A DNA stretch of 32,067 bases from Verrucomicrobiales bacterium (GTDB lineage Bacteria > Verrucomicrobiota > Verrucomicrobiia > Limisphaerales > UBA9464): contig JAIXZE010000234.1 of the NCBI GenBank assembly GCA_027489875.1, forward strand, positions 1 through 32,067, written 5' to 3'. The position numbers were made by a program, and so were the translations under genes. This document shows, piece by piece, positions 15,627 to 24,460 of this stretch. The first letter of the stretch is position 1; each line of letters begins with the position of its first letter. Below the pieces are notes generated by a model. That model worked only from the letters and a program-made list of their open reading frames with translations, was not told the origin of the DNA and did not search any database.

Positions 15627-15910
15627 GGCTTTCAGGTTCAACTTCCCAGCCCCGAATCGTCAAACAAAGTTTTCATAAACTCCACAAACCGCAGGAATCA
15701 TCGGAAAGCAGGCGGGCAGACGCCGGATCGTGGGTCTTCAAACCCTCGCTGAACGGCCAGTCCAGCCCGAGGGTTCCCCCAACAAATCGTCCAGAACCCT
15801 GAATCCCGTTGCAAAGCGCGTTTGACCCCGGACCCGCACTCCCCATACTCCGCGCCGATTTGTTCGGCGCCATCCGCCCCCCGGGCTTCTGGCGCTTCCT
15901 ACGTGACGAC
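15627..15910. promoter_or_regulatory. divergent promoter region between the DAHP synthase leader and carA
   Basis: This 284-bp gap must hold promoters for both directions. It contains a relatively AT-rich patch at 15661-15690 (CAAACAAAGTTTTCATAAAC), unusual for this GC-rich window, and an inverted repeat AACCCTCG (15741-15748) with CGAGGGTT (15768-15775). No confident -35/-10 pair could be fixed for either gene. The carA frame is open back to 15809, but the preferred start is 15911. Confidence 0.4.
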
Positions 15911-17080
15911 ATGAGTACTCGCGCTGTTCTCGCACTCGCTGATGGAACCGTTTTTCACGGCACCGGCTTCGGTGCCCCGACCACATCCGTGGGCGAGGTG
16001 TGCTTCAACACGTCGATGACCGGCTACCAGGAGATCCTCACGGATCCTTCCTACCGAGCCCAGATCGTGACCATGACCTACCCCCATATCGGAAACTATG
16101 GGGTCAACCGAATGGACGTGGAATCGTGGCGTCCCCACGCGTCCGGTCTCGTCATCCGCGAACTTTCGCCCGTGGTGTCGAACTGGCGGGCCGATCAGGA
16201 CCTCGCGTCCTATCTCCGCGACAATGGAATCCCGGGCATCCAGGGCGTCGATACGCGTGCTCTCGTGCGAAAGCTCCGTGTGGACGGAGCGATGCCCGGC
16301 ACCCTGTCGACGGAAGGCCTCTCCGACGAGGAAGCCGTGGCCCGCGCCCGCGCGTGGGGTGGCATGGCGGGTCGGGATCTCGTGTCCGAGGTGACCCACC
16401 CGAAGTCCTTCGCGTGGGATCCCGACGACACCCAGAGCCCGGCGTTCGCGCTGGTGCAGGGTAGCGTGCCCCATCCCTTCCCCCGCGATGCCCGGCATCC
16501 GCTGCCTGCGGCGGACATCCCCATCGTCGCCTTCGATTTCGGCATCAAGTACAACATCCTCCGCCGGCTTCGCCAAAGCGGCTTCCGAGTACAGGTTGTC
16601 CCGGCACACACCTCGGCCGCCGACGCGCTGGCCTTGAAGCCCGCAGGAATTTTCCTCTCCAACGGCCCGGGAGACCCGGCAGCACTTTCCGGCATCGTCC
16701 GCGAGGTACGCCACTTGGTGGACTCCGGAATCCCGATATTCGGGATTTGCCTCGGTCACCAGATCCTCGGCCAAGCGCTCGGCGGCCGGACCTTCAAACT
16801 CAAGTTCGGACACCGCGGCGGCAACCAACCGGTCAAGGACCTCGAGTCCGGCCGCGTTGAGATCACCTCGCAAAACCACGGATTTGCCGTGGATCCTGCA
16901 TCGCTTCCGTCCGACGTGGCGGTGAACCGCATCAACCTCAACGATCAGACCGTCGAGGGACTCCGGCACCGCACCAAACCTGTTTTCTGTGTTCAGTATC
17001 ACCCCGAGGCCTCTCCAGGGCCTCATGACAGCTCGCCGCTGTTCGGCGAGTTCCGAGATCTGATCCTGCGTCGCGGCTGA
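15911..17080 (+). CDS. carA: carbamoyl-phosphate synthase small (glutaminase) subunit
   Basis: CarA hydrolyses glutamine and channels ammonia to the large subunit CarB for carbamoyl phosphate, feeding arginine and pyrimidine synthesis. The 389-aa length fits the family. The start at 15911 gives the usual N-terminus ([17 protein letters not shown]); the open frame upstream to 15809 has no family similarity. The N-terminal domain shows [21 protein letters not shown], and the class I glutaminase domain has the catalytic Cys280 in GICLGHQ with His364 and Glu366 in [13 protein letters not shown]. carB is not in the window, so the two subunits are not adjacent downstream here. The next gene on the strand is an FHA protein 55 bp away. 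Confidence 0.96.
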   Translation: MSTRAVLALADGTVFHGTGFGAPTTSVGEVCFNTSMTGYQEILTDPSYRAQIVTMTYPHIGNYGVNRMDVESWRPHASGLVIRELSPVVSNWRADQDLASYLRDNGIPGIQGVDTRALVRKLRVDGAMPGTLSTEGLSDEEAVARARAWGGMAGRDLVSEVTHPKSFAWDPDDTQSPAFALVQGSVPHPFPRDARHPLPAADIPIVAFDFGIKYNILRRLRQSGFRVQVVPAHTSAADALALKPAGIFLSNGPGDPAALSGIVREVRHLVDSGIPIFGICLGHQILGQALGGRTFKLKFGHRGGNQPVKDLESGRVEITSQNHGFAVDPASLPSDVAVNRINLNDQTVEGLRHRTKPVFCVQYHPEASPGPHDSSPLFGEFRDLILRRG

Positions 17081-17135
17081 TTTCCGCGATTGACCCCTAT
17101 TCATTCCGCCCGCTTTACTGGGCGGCACGCACGCT

Positions 17136-17627
17136 ATGGCTAAGCTGGTCGTCCTCACCGAAGGTTTTACCGGTCGTACTCTCGAACTCACGACCGCGAA
17201 GACCACTATCGGTCGCGTCGACGACAACCAATTCGCCCTGCCTGAACCATCCGTCAGCAGTCATCACTGCGAGGTGTGGCTCAAGGGGGATGATCTGGTG
17301 GTCAAGGATCTCGGGTCGACCAACGGCACTTTCCTCCACGAGAGCCAACTGGCGGCCGACAAGGAAGCGGTCCTCAAGCCCGGCCAGATCCTGCGTCTGG
17401 GCCAGGTCGAGCTCCGGTACGAAACCGGCAAGAAGCAGTCCGAACAGCCCCGTCAGACGGTGCGCATCGGCGAAGGCAGCACGCTGGTGATGACCAAGGA
17501 AGCCGGCTTCGGCAAGAAGTCGAACAAGGTCAACAAGATCTTCCTTGGCGTCGGCATCCTGCTCGGCGCTCTGATCCTGGTCATGCTCGCGCTCGCCTTC
17601 GTCAACCTCGGCGGCTCCGGGACCTGA
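17136..17627 (+). CDS. FHA-domain protein with C-terminal membrane anchor
   Basis: A 163-aa protein with an N-terminal FHA domain (about residues 4-95), a phosphothreonine-binding module. The conserved residues are present: Arg27 in TIGRVDD, the SSHHCEVW segment and DLGSTNGTFL. A polar linker follows, then a single hydrophobic helix at about 135-156 (IFLGVGILLGALILVMLALA) and a very short tail, so it is a tail-anchored membrane protein with the FHA domain in the cytoplasm. The partner kinase is not in the window. It sits between carA (55 bp) and the debranching enzyme (122 bp) on the same strand, with no obvious functional link to either. Confidence 0.88.
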   Translation: MAKLVVLTEGFTGRTLELTTAKTTIGRVDDNQFALPEPSVSSHHCEVWLKGDDLVVKDLGSTNGTFLHESQLAADKEAVLKPGQILRLGQVELRYETGKKQSEQPRQTVRIGEGSTLVMTKEAGFGKKSNKVNKIFLGVGILLGALILVMLALAFVNLGGSGT

Positions 17628-17734
17628 TCCCGGTTGCGGTGCGGGTTTGCGGGCGGGTTCGAATACCCTGTCCCGCCTACCCGGAAATCCACCTCCCGGG
17701 GCATTGATCCCGGCCGTGGGATCCCCTCACCATC

Positions 17735-17749
17735 GGTGCCTCAGGCACC
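17735..17749. promoter_or_regulatory. perfect hairpin abutting the debranching-enzyme start codon
   Basis: GGTGCC and GGCACC flank a three-base loop and end directly before the ATG at 17750. If formed in mRNA it would hinder initiation there and favour a second in-frame ATG at 17765. It may also be chance in GC-rich DNA; only its exact position makes it notable. Confidence 0.3.
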
Positions 17750-20700
17750 ATGGTTGAACTTCACATGTCCCCTGCGACGGGCACCCGCTCCGTCCGCCAC
17801 TCCGGAGACGTCCTCACGTTCACCCTGAACCCGGTACCCCGGGGATTTCAGGCCCGTCTGCGGACGAACATTGGTCGCGCCTCCCGCATCCGGGAGGAAA
17901 TCGTCGGGTCCCACTTCCAGAAAGTCCCGCTCGCCGGGGCGTCCTGGAGGGACATTCCCATGGAGATCACCGGCGAGGTTGCACGCCTCCAACTCCCGCT
18001 CTGCGAAGTCGGCTACTTCAAGGCCAAGGCGTTCCTCATTGATCCCGAAGGCCGGCAACATTGGCCCGGGGGCCCGGATGTCGGCATTTCCGTCCATCCC
18101 TCGTGGACCCGGACCGCCAACCTCATCTATTGCGCCTTCCCGCGCATGTTCGGCGAATGGTCGCGGAATCACGCCGCGATGGCCGACAAGCACACCTCCC
18201 CCACCATCCGCGCCCTCGATGCCCAGGGTTGGACCATCATTCCGCCCAGCGGAACCCTGCGTTCCCTCATCCGCGAACTGCCGCACATCTTCGATCGCCT
18301 CGGGTGCCGCATCCTCCACCTCCTGCCGGTCAGCCCCAGTCCAACCACCTTCGCCCGATTCGGCCGCTTTGGTTCCCCGTACGCGTTGCAAGACCTGACG
18401 GCAATCGACCCCAGCCTCGTAGAGTTCGATCGCAGGACGACAGGTGTTGACCAGTTCATGGAACTGTCACGTGCCGTCCACGCCCAGGGTGGGCGCCTCA
18501 TGCTGGATCTCGTCATCAACCACACCGGATGGGGCAGCCGCGAGTGGAACAATCACCCGGAATGGTTCATCCGCCATCCGGACGGTCACTTCCATAGTCC
18601 CGGTGCGTGGGATGTCGTCTGGGAAGATCTCGTCGAGTTCGACCAGCGTCACGTGCCGCTCTGGGACTATCTGGCGCGGGTTTTCCTCACCTGGTGTCGA
18701 CGCGGCGTCGACGCCTTCCGATGCGATGCCGGATACAAGGTTCCCGTCCATGTCTGGCAATTCATCACCGCACGCGTCCGACAGGAGTTTCCAGACACCG
18801 TCTTCCTCCTCGAAGGTCTGGGCGGACCCTGGGAAACCACCCACGAACTGCTGGGCGAAGGGGGGATGCAATGGGCGTACAGCGAGTTGTTCCAGAACTC
18901 GGGTCCGCAGGCCCTCGGACCGTATCTCGAATACGCCAACCGATCCTCCCATGAGCACGGGACGCTTGTTCACTACAGCGAAACCCACGACAACTCGCGA
19001 CTTGCTGCACGGGCCAGCGGCCCTGCCGGCGAACTGACAGCCGAAGGACGACGCTGGTCCATCCATCGAAACCGCACCTGCGCCCTCACCGCCATCAATG
19101 GTGGCTTCGCCTTCACCAACGGCGTCGAGTGGTGTGCCACCGAACAACTGAACGTCCATTCGTCCCGCGGACTCCACTGGGGAAACCCGCAACACATCAT
19201 CGACGAACTCGCCCAACTCAACCGACTCCTCGCAGACCATCCGGCGTTCTTCGATGGTGCAACCATGCAGCGGGTCGATCCACCCGGGTCCTCCATCGTC
19301 GCCCTCGTGAGGACTTCCGCCGACGGTTCCTCCACCTGCCTGGTCGTGCTGAACGCCGACTTCGACCATCCCCGTTCGATCATCCTTCCAGCCAGCGTCT
19401 GGAACAGTGTGGGTCCACGCGTTGCCGATCTGGGAGCACCGGATGCGAGCGCCTTTACCCAGGCAATCACGGTGGAGGCCGGAGTCGAAATCACGCTGGC
19501 GTCCGGCGCCGTCCATTGTCTCGGGAATCCTTCCTCCCCACGTCTTGGCGGCGATGCGTATCGCGCCGCAAGGGCTCGGGCCGATTGGGCGCTCGCGGCC
19601 CTGAACGCACGATCCAGCCTTCCCATCGTCCCCGCGGTGCCATGGTCTGAACTGGCCAGATCGGTGGACCAGGATCCTGCGGTGTTCCTCGCCTCGACCG
19701 TACCGGAGGCCAACGGCTATCCGGCCGTTGTCCACTGGAGCGCGACCGCCACACGCCGACGCACGCTGGTTCCGTCGGGTCACTGGCTCCTCGTCGAACA
19801 CCCGGAACCCTTCCGGGCACGCCTGGCGGAGAGTCCGGAGGCACCCTGGACGGTTGCGGAATCCATCCCCACCTCGAAGGGGCACATCGCCGCGTTCCCT
19901 CCCCTGACGGATCGGAAGGAATGCGCCCTCCACATCGAACCCCGGACCCCGGCCGCCCCTCCGCTGGAGGGTCAGATCCTCTTTCTTGGCGTGGATCGCC
20001 AGATCCCGCCCGGCCCTGACAAACCCACCTTCCATGGTCCTTTGGTCCTCCTGACCAACGGCCGCGGGGGCATGAGCCGGATGGGTGTCGACCTTGGCCG
20101 CATCACGTCAAAGTACGACTGCCTCCTGGGTGCCAACCTGCATCCACGGGTTCCCGTCGACAGGCACATCTTCGCGAAGCGCGTCCGGGCGTGGATCAAC
20201 GCGGACGGATTCATTTCCCCGCTCAACGCGGACAACCTCGTTGATTTCCAGCCCGGCCCGCCGGCTCACTGGCGCTTCGTCGCCAACGCTGGCGATGGCC
20301 GTTCCGTCGAGATCCACCTTGTCGGGGATCTTCTGGAAGGCAGGAACACCATCGCCCTGCAGTTCACCCGTCCCAGCACGAACCCGGCCGTGGGCCGTCC
20401 GCTTCATCCCTCGGCTCACGTGCGCCTGACGGTCCGGGTGGATCTCGAAGACCGCAGTTTCCACTGGGAAACCAAGCGCAACGGCGGCGCTGACCACCAC
20501 TTCACGTCGAGCACCCGTGCGCTGGCCAACCAAAGTGGGTTCGAGTTCGTCCCGGCTCCGGACCGTCCCCTCCGTGCGTGGTGTTCCAGCGGCACCTACC
20601 ACTCCCAACCCGAGTGGAGCGAACACCTCCCGCACTCCGTGGAAGCCACCCGTGGAATGACCGGCGAGGGCGACGCATGGTCACCCGGATGGTTCGACAT

Positions 20701-22075
20701 CGCGCTGCAAGCAGGCGATTGCGCCATGCTGGTCCTCTCCGCCGATCCCAAGCCTCCCACCGACGAGGAACTGGCTTCGTTCATCGCCGATCGGCAGAAG
20801 CGCAACAATCACACCCTTGATCGCGCGGCCTTCGATACAAATGACACCCTGGGCAGCCAACTGGCCATCGCCGCGCAGGCCTTCGTCGTGCGCCGCGATG
20901 ACACCCGAACCGTCATCGCAGGCTATCCCTGGTTTCTCGATTGGGGCCGGGACTCCCTCATCGCGGCTCGCGGCCTGATCGCCGCAGGCATGCTTCCGGA
21001 AGTTCGCGACCTGCTCGTCACCTTCGCCCGCTTCGAGAAGGACGGAACCCTTCCCAACTCGATCCACGGCGAGGATGCCTCCAACCGTGACACATCGGAT
21101 GCCCCCCTGTGGTTCGGCATCGTCTGCGAGGAACTCGCCGCCCGGACGCAACCCGGCGAAGCCAACCTCTACGCCCAGCGCGTCGACGCCCGCGGTCGAT
21201 CCATCCTCGATGTCCTCCGGTCGATTGCCTGCGGCTACATCGCCGGGACCGCGAACGGGATCCGGGTCGACCCCGCCTCCTCCCTGGTCTGGAGCCCTTC
21301 CCATTTCACATGGATGGACACCAACCATCCTGCGGGCACTCCGCGGGAAGGCTACCCGGTGGAAATCCAGGCGCTGTGGATCCGCCTCCTGCGTCAGTTG
21401 GACCGACTGGGTGCCGAACCCCCTGGCGGAGCGCATCCCTCCTGGGCGGCCCTTGCCGAGAACGCCCAGGCTTCATTGCAGTCCCGGTTCTGGCTGGAAG
21501 ACCGCGGCTGGCTTGCGGATGTCCTTGTGGCCCGACCCGGAGTGTCGGCTGCGGATGCCGTTCCTTGCGATGCCCTGCGCAGTAACGTCCTGCTGCCGGT
21601 CGCCCTTGGACTCATCACGGGTTCACACGCCCAACGGATCGTCGAGGCGGCGCGGCACCACCTCGTCATTCCCGGAGCCCTGCGGTCGCTTGCCCCGCTT
21701 CCGGTCTCGCCCCCGCTGGCAATCCATGCAGCCAACGGCCACCTCCTGAACGATCCCAGGAAACCGTACTGGCCCCAGTACCAAGGCGACGAGGATTCAC
21801 GGCGGAAGCCCGCATACCACAATGGCACCGCGTGGACGTGGACCTTTCCGACATTCTGCGAGGCCCTCCGGGTGGCCTACCCGGAAAGCAACACGGCCCG
21901 ACTGGCCGCCTTGGACTACCTCGCCTCCGTCGCTGAACTGCTCAACACAGGGTGCCTCGGCCAGATACCGGAGGTGCTGGATGGCGACTTCCCCCATACC
22001 CACCGTGGCTGCGATGCGCAGGCATGGGGTGTCACCGAGGCACTTCGCGTCTGGAAGGCCCTGCAACTGGCCTGA
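17750..22075 (+). CDS. fused GH13 amylase-like and GH133 glycogen debranching enzyme
   Basis: A 1441-aa protein combining two glycoside hydrolase modules. Residues ~120-560 form a GH13 barrel with DLVINHTG (Asp253-His258), the nucleophile Asp326 in DAFRCDAGY, the acid/base Glu355 in VFLLEGLGG and the transition-state His413-Asp414 in SETHDNS. Residues ~770-1010 match a debranching-enzyme N-domain (LLTNGRGGMSRMGVDLG...). Residues ~1020-1435 match the GH133 amylo-alpha-1,6-glucosidase six-hairpin domain (GYPWFLDWGRDSLIAARGL, LPNSIHGED, FTWMDTN, REGYPVEIQALW). Glucanotransferase and glucosidase steps of glycogen debranching are probably done by one cytoplasmic polypeptide. No signal peptide is present. 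An alternative ATG lies at 17765. Confidence 0.9.
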   Translation: MVELHMSPATGTRSVRHSGDVLTFTLNPVPRGFQARLRTNIGRASRIREEIVGSHFQKVPLAGASWRDIPMEITGEVARLQLPLCEVGYFKAKAFLIDPEGRQHWPGGPDVGISVHPSWTRTANLIYCAFPRMFGEWSRNHAAMADKHTSPTIRALDAQGWTIIPPSGTLRSLIRELPHIFDRLGCRILHLLPVSPSPTTFARFGRFGSPYALQDLTAIDPSLVEFDRRTTGVDQFMELSRAVHAQGGRLMLDLVINHTGWGSREWNNHPEWFIRHPDGHFHSPGAWDVVWEDLVEFDQRHVPLWDYLARVFLTWCRRGVDAFRCDAGYKVPVHVWQFITARVRQEFPDTVFLLEGLGGPWETTHELLGEGGMQWAYSELFQNSGPQALGPYLEYANRSSHEHGTLVHYSETHDNSRLAARASGPAGELTAEGRRWSIHRNRTCALTAINGGFAFTNGVEWCATEQLNVHSSRGLHWGNPQHIIDELAQLNRLLADHPAFFDGATMQRVDPPGSSIVALVRTSADGSSTCLVVLNADFDHPRSIILPASVWNSVGPRVADLGAPDASAFTQAITVEAGVEITLASGAVHCLGNPSSPRLGGDAYRAARARADWALAALNARSSLPIVPAVPWSELARSVDQDPAVFLASTVPEANGYPAVVHWSATATRRRTLVPSGHWLLVEHPEPFRARLAESPEAPWTVAESIPTSKGHIAAFPPLTDRKECALHIEPRTPAAPPLEGQILFLGVDRQIPPGPDKPTFHGPLVLLTNGRGGMSRMGVDLGRITSKYDCLLGANLHPRVPVDRHIFAKRVRAWINADGFISPLNADNLVDFQPGPPAHWRFVANAGDGRSVEIHLVGDLLEGRNTIALQFTRPSTNPAVGRPLHPSAHVRLTVRVDLEDRSFHWETKRNGGADHHFTSSTRALANQSGFEFVPAPDRPLRAWCSSGTYHSQPEWSEHLPHSVEATRGMTGEGDAWSPGWFDIALQAGDCAMLVLSADPKPPTDEELASFIADRQKRNNHTLDRAAFDTNDTLGSQLAIAAQAFVVRRDDTRTVIAGYPWFLDWGRDSLIAARGLIAAGMLPEVRDLLVTFARFEKDGTLPNSIHGEDASNRDTSDAPLWFGIVCEELAARTQPGEANLYAQRVDARGRSILDVLRSIACGYIAGTANGIRVDPASSLVWSPSHFTWMDTNHPAGTPREGYPVEIQALWIRLLRQLDRLGAEPPGGAHPSWAALAENAQASLQSRFWLEDRGWLADVLVARPGVSAADAVPCDALRSNVLLPVALGLITGSHAQRIVEAARHHLVIPGALRSLAPLPVSPPLAIHAANGHLLNDPRKPYWPQYQGDEDSRRKPAYHNGTAWTWTFPTFCEALRVAYPESNTARLAALDYLASVAELLNTGCLGQIPEVLDGDFPHTHRGCDAQAWGVTEALRVWKALQLA

Positions 22076-22084
22076 CCACCGGGC

Positions 22085-23224
22085 TCAGTGGGCGTGAATC
22101 GGGGACAGGAAATACAACCGTCCCTGCGGCAATCGCGATGGAAGCCCCATTCCCAGGTCCACGCGCACCGTGTTGCCCTGCATGGACGACTTTCCAAACA
22201 TCCGGAACAGGCTCCCGAACGAGACCGGAGGATCAAATGAAACCAGGTTTGCATCCTCGATGTCGGCCAACTTGCGGGCGCGATCCACGGCCACATCGAA
22301 GTTCCCGATCTCGTCCACCAACCCATGGTCGAGCGCGGACTTGCCGGACAGGATCCGGCCATCCGCCATCGATTCCCAGCCGTCCACCAATGGCTTCCCC
22401 TCGCCTTTGTTGCGATCGGCTGCACGCTTGCGTCCTGCCCGGATCACCTCCTTGAAGCGCCCGAAACTCTCATCGATCATCGACTGCATGATCTGGCGTT
22501 CCTCGGGCAACTCCTCCTCCGGAGCCTTCTCGCCGCTCATCATATCCTTGAGCTTCCCGCTTTTTGTGATCGAGGGCTTCACCCCGACCTTGTCCATCAG
22601 CCCGCGGTAATTGTAGCCGTGAAAGATCACGCCGATCGAGCCGGTCATCGTCAACTCATTGGCCACGATCCATTGGCACGGGGCGCTCACGTAGTAGCCG
22701 CCAGACGCCGCCAGCGACCCCATGGAAACCACCACCGGCTTGTCCGGATGGTCTTCCATGAACTTCCAGATCAGCAGGTAGATCTCGTCGCTCGCCAGGA
22801 CCTCTCCTCCCGGGGAATCCACCTTCAGCAACACCGCCTTGACCGCGTCGTCCTCGGCCGCCCGTTCCAACTGCCCCTTCACCAGTGTCACCAGCGTCCG
22901 TCCCTCCGGATCAATCGGTGATCCCATGATGACGCCTTCGATGGGGATCACCGCGATCTTGTTGTCGGACTTGTTCTCCTCGATCACGACCTCATGCAGG
23001 TCGGAGAATGTATTCGCACTGCCACCGGTCGAACCACCGCTCAGCGAGCTCGCCGCAACCACAATCAATCCCACGAAGCCCAACGCCAGGACACCGACCA
23101 CGCCAAGCACCCACAACCACGCGTTCCCGCCCTTCGTTCGTGAGGGTGCGGAGGGTGATGGCGGGCTTTGGGTGGGAGTCACAGAAGAGGGAAGGCGTGG
23201 TGGCTGCATCGGCGGTACATCCAT
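22085..23224 (-). CDS. sppA: signal peptide peptidase SppA (S49 family)
   Basis: SppA degrades cleaved signal peptides at the membrane. The 379-aa protein has a Pro/Ser-rich cytoplasmic N-terminus (residues 1-30), a single transmembrane helix at ~36-58 (WLWVLGVVGVLALGFVGLIV), and one S49 domain as in the short bacterial SppA form. Conserved pieces are IPIEGVIMG, KVDSPGGEV, the catalytic Ser174 in GSLAASGGYYVSAP and the catalytic Lys226 in KSGKLKDMMS, 52 residues apart as in the Bacillus enzyme. It is convergent with the debranching-enzyme gene (9 bp apart) and lies downstream of rnd on the same strand, separated by repeat copy D. Confidence 0.94.
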   Translation of the reverse strand: MDVPPMQPPRLPSSVTPTQSPPSPSAPSRTKGGNAWLWVLGVVGVLALGFVGLIVVAASSLSGGSTGGSANTFSDLHEVVIEENKSDNKIAVIPIEGVIMGSPIDPEGRTLVTLVKGQLERAAEDDAVKAVLLKVDSPGGEVLASDEIYLLIWKFMEDHPDKPVVVSMGSLAASGGYYVSAPCQWIVANELTMTGSIGVIFHGYNYRGLMDKVGVKPSITKSGKLKDMMSGEKAPEEELPEERQIMQSMIDESFGRFKEVIRAGRKRAADRNKGEGKPLVDGWESMADGRILSGKSALDHGLVDEIGNFDVAVDRARKLADIEDANLVSFDPPVSFGSLFRMFGKSSMQGNTVRVDLGMGLPSRLPQGRLYFLSPIHAH

Positions 23225-23280
23225 GGGCGAACCCTAAACGCACCGGCATCTTTCGGCAATCGACGCGAACGCCGGAAAGA

Positions 23281-23398
23281 GTGCATCTTGCTGCGTCTCC
23301 CACCTCAACCGGGGCGGCAACGTCCTCGTTGCCCTGTCTCACCCTTTCCCGAGGCGACGAGGACGTCGCCACCCCGTTCCCGAGGGATGACGGGATCC
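23281..23398 (-). repeat. repeat family copy D (degenerate, probably inverted)
   Basis: Hairpins GGCAACG-TCCT-CGTTGCC (23316-23333) and GGCGACG-AGGA-CGTCGCC (23353-23370) are separated by 19 bp whose reverse complement begins TCGGGAAAGGG, like the family spacer, so the copy probably reads on the minus strand. The outer left end GTGCATCTTG resembles the family terminus, while the rest of the terminal repeats is decayed. The right end reaches the stop codon of rnd (23399-23401). No flanking duplication was found. The hairpin change from G-C to A-T is compensated on both sides. Confidence 0.7.
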
Positions 23399-24460
23399 TC
23401 AGGGCTGCAGCAACGCCTGCTGCCAAGGCAACTGATCCTCCACTGCCCCCGGATCGTTCCGCGCCAATGCATACAGCGTCGCCTTCGACGCCACCAGGGT
23501 CGGATCAATCTCCAACTCAGCCGCACGCTTGTCCCGGATCAACCGCAACTCCTCGACGCGATCCAGTTCCCGCTTGGTCATCCGGCGCGTCCGGATGCGG
23601 ATATGGACAGGTCGATCGGCCACCGGCACCTCAAGTCCACGTTCCACTGCTTCGATCACCCCATGCCGACGACGGGGCGTGAGATACGGCGGAAGCTTGA
23701 GCGAGCGGGCGCTCTTGCGCAGCGACGCGTCAGCGGCGATCTCGCTCAGGACCTCATGACGCAGGATGAAGAATGGGGGCTTGTTGGAACGGACGGCGTC
23801 CTTCTCACGCCAGTGCCAGAGCTCCCGAAGGATCGCCAACCCGAGCGGATCGAGTTTGTCGTGTCCCTTGGTCCGCCACACGGAATCCAGATCCACCTGC
23901 TCCGCCCGCGCACAGTCGTTGATCAGCCGGGCACAGGTCTGGCGATGCCAATCCATCCGCCCCTTCTCGACCAGGCGAGCCCGCAAGGCCTCGCTCAACT
24001 CGAAGAGATACCGGACATCATTCAAGGCGTACTCGACCATCCGCTCCGTCAACGGCCGACGGCCCCAGTTCGCCTTCTGTGCCCCTTTTTCCAGCGTGAT
24101 CTGCAGGTAATGGGTGAGGCAGTCGTTCAATCCGAACTTTGCGTCGCCCAGCAAGCGGGCGGCCCACATGGTATCGAAAATCGTGGTGGGCCGAAAGTGG
24201 TGGCCCTGGAACAGGAGGCGAAGATCGTAATCCGCGGCGTGGAAGATCACCTCACGCTCGTCCAACGCCTCCCACAGCGGCTCCAGATGGAGGTCCGCCA
24301 GCGGGTCAATCAGCACCGCCTCCCCGGGAATGGCCACCTGCAACAGGCACAATTTCTCAGGGTAGGCATGCAACGAGTCCGCCTCGGTGTCCAAGCCGAC
24401 CCACGGCGCCTGAACAAGGCGTTCCGAGAACTCCCTCAACTCTTCCGTACTGCTGATCAC
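23399..24460 (-). CDS. rnd: ribonuclease D-like 3'-5' exonuclease
   Basis: RNase D trims 3' ends of tRNA precursors and other structured RNAs. The 353-aa protein has the DEDDy exonuclease fold: Exo I DTEADS (Asp24, Glu26), Exo II HAADYDLRLL (Asp79) and Exo III YALNDVRYL with the Tyr and Asp of the DEDDy class. An HRDC-type helical region follows at about 205-290 (KLDPLGLAILRELWHWREKDA). Length is close to E. coli RNase D. Translation begins at a GTG at 24460 without visible Shine-Dalgarno; the next residues (ISSTEELREFSERL) fit the family start. sppA follows downstream on the same strand after repeat copy D. Confidence 0.9.
   Translation of the reverse strand: MISSTEELREFSERLVQAPWVGLDTEADSLHAYPEKLCLLQVAIPGEAVLIDPLADLHLEPLWEALDEREVIFHAADYDLRLLFQGHHFRPTTIFDTMWAARLLGDAKFGLNDCLTHYLQITLEKGAQKANWGRRPLTERMVEYALNDVRYLFELSEALRARLVEKGRMDWHRQTCARLINDCARAEQVDLDSVWRTKGHDKLDPLGLAILRELWHWREKDAVRSNKPPFFILRHEVLSEIAADASLRKSARSLKLPPYLTPRRRHGVIEAVERGLEVPVADRPVHIRIRTRRMTKRELDRVEELRLIRDKRAAELEIDPTLVASKATLYALARNDPGAVEDQLPWQQALLQP

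Noticed and set aside
17652..17677. Inverted repeat GGCGGG/CCCGCC after the FHA gene as a terminator
   Set aside because: The six-base stem has a 14-base loop and no T tract, which is expected by chance in GC-rich sequence.
18467..20035. A 522-codon minus-strand frame inside the debranching-enzyme gene
   Set aside because: It lies antisense to the GH13 module with its intact catalytic residues, and it has no recognisable features of its own.
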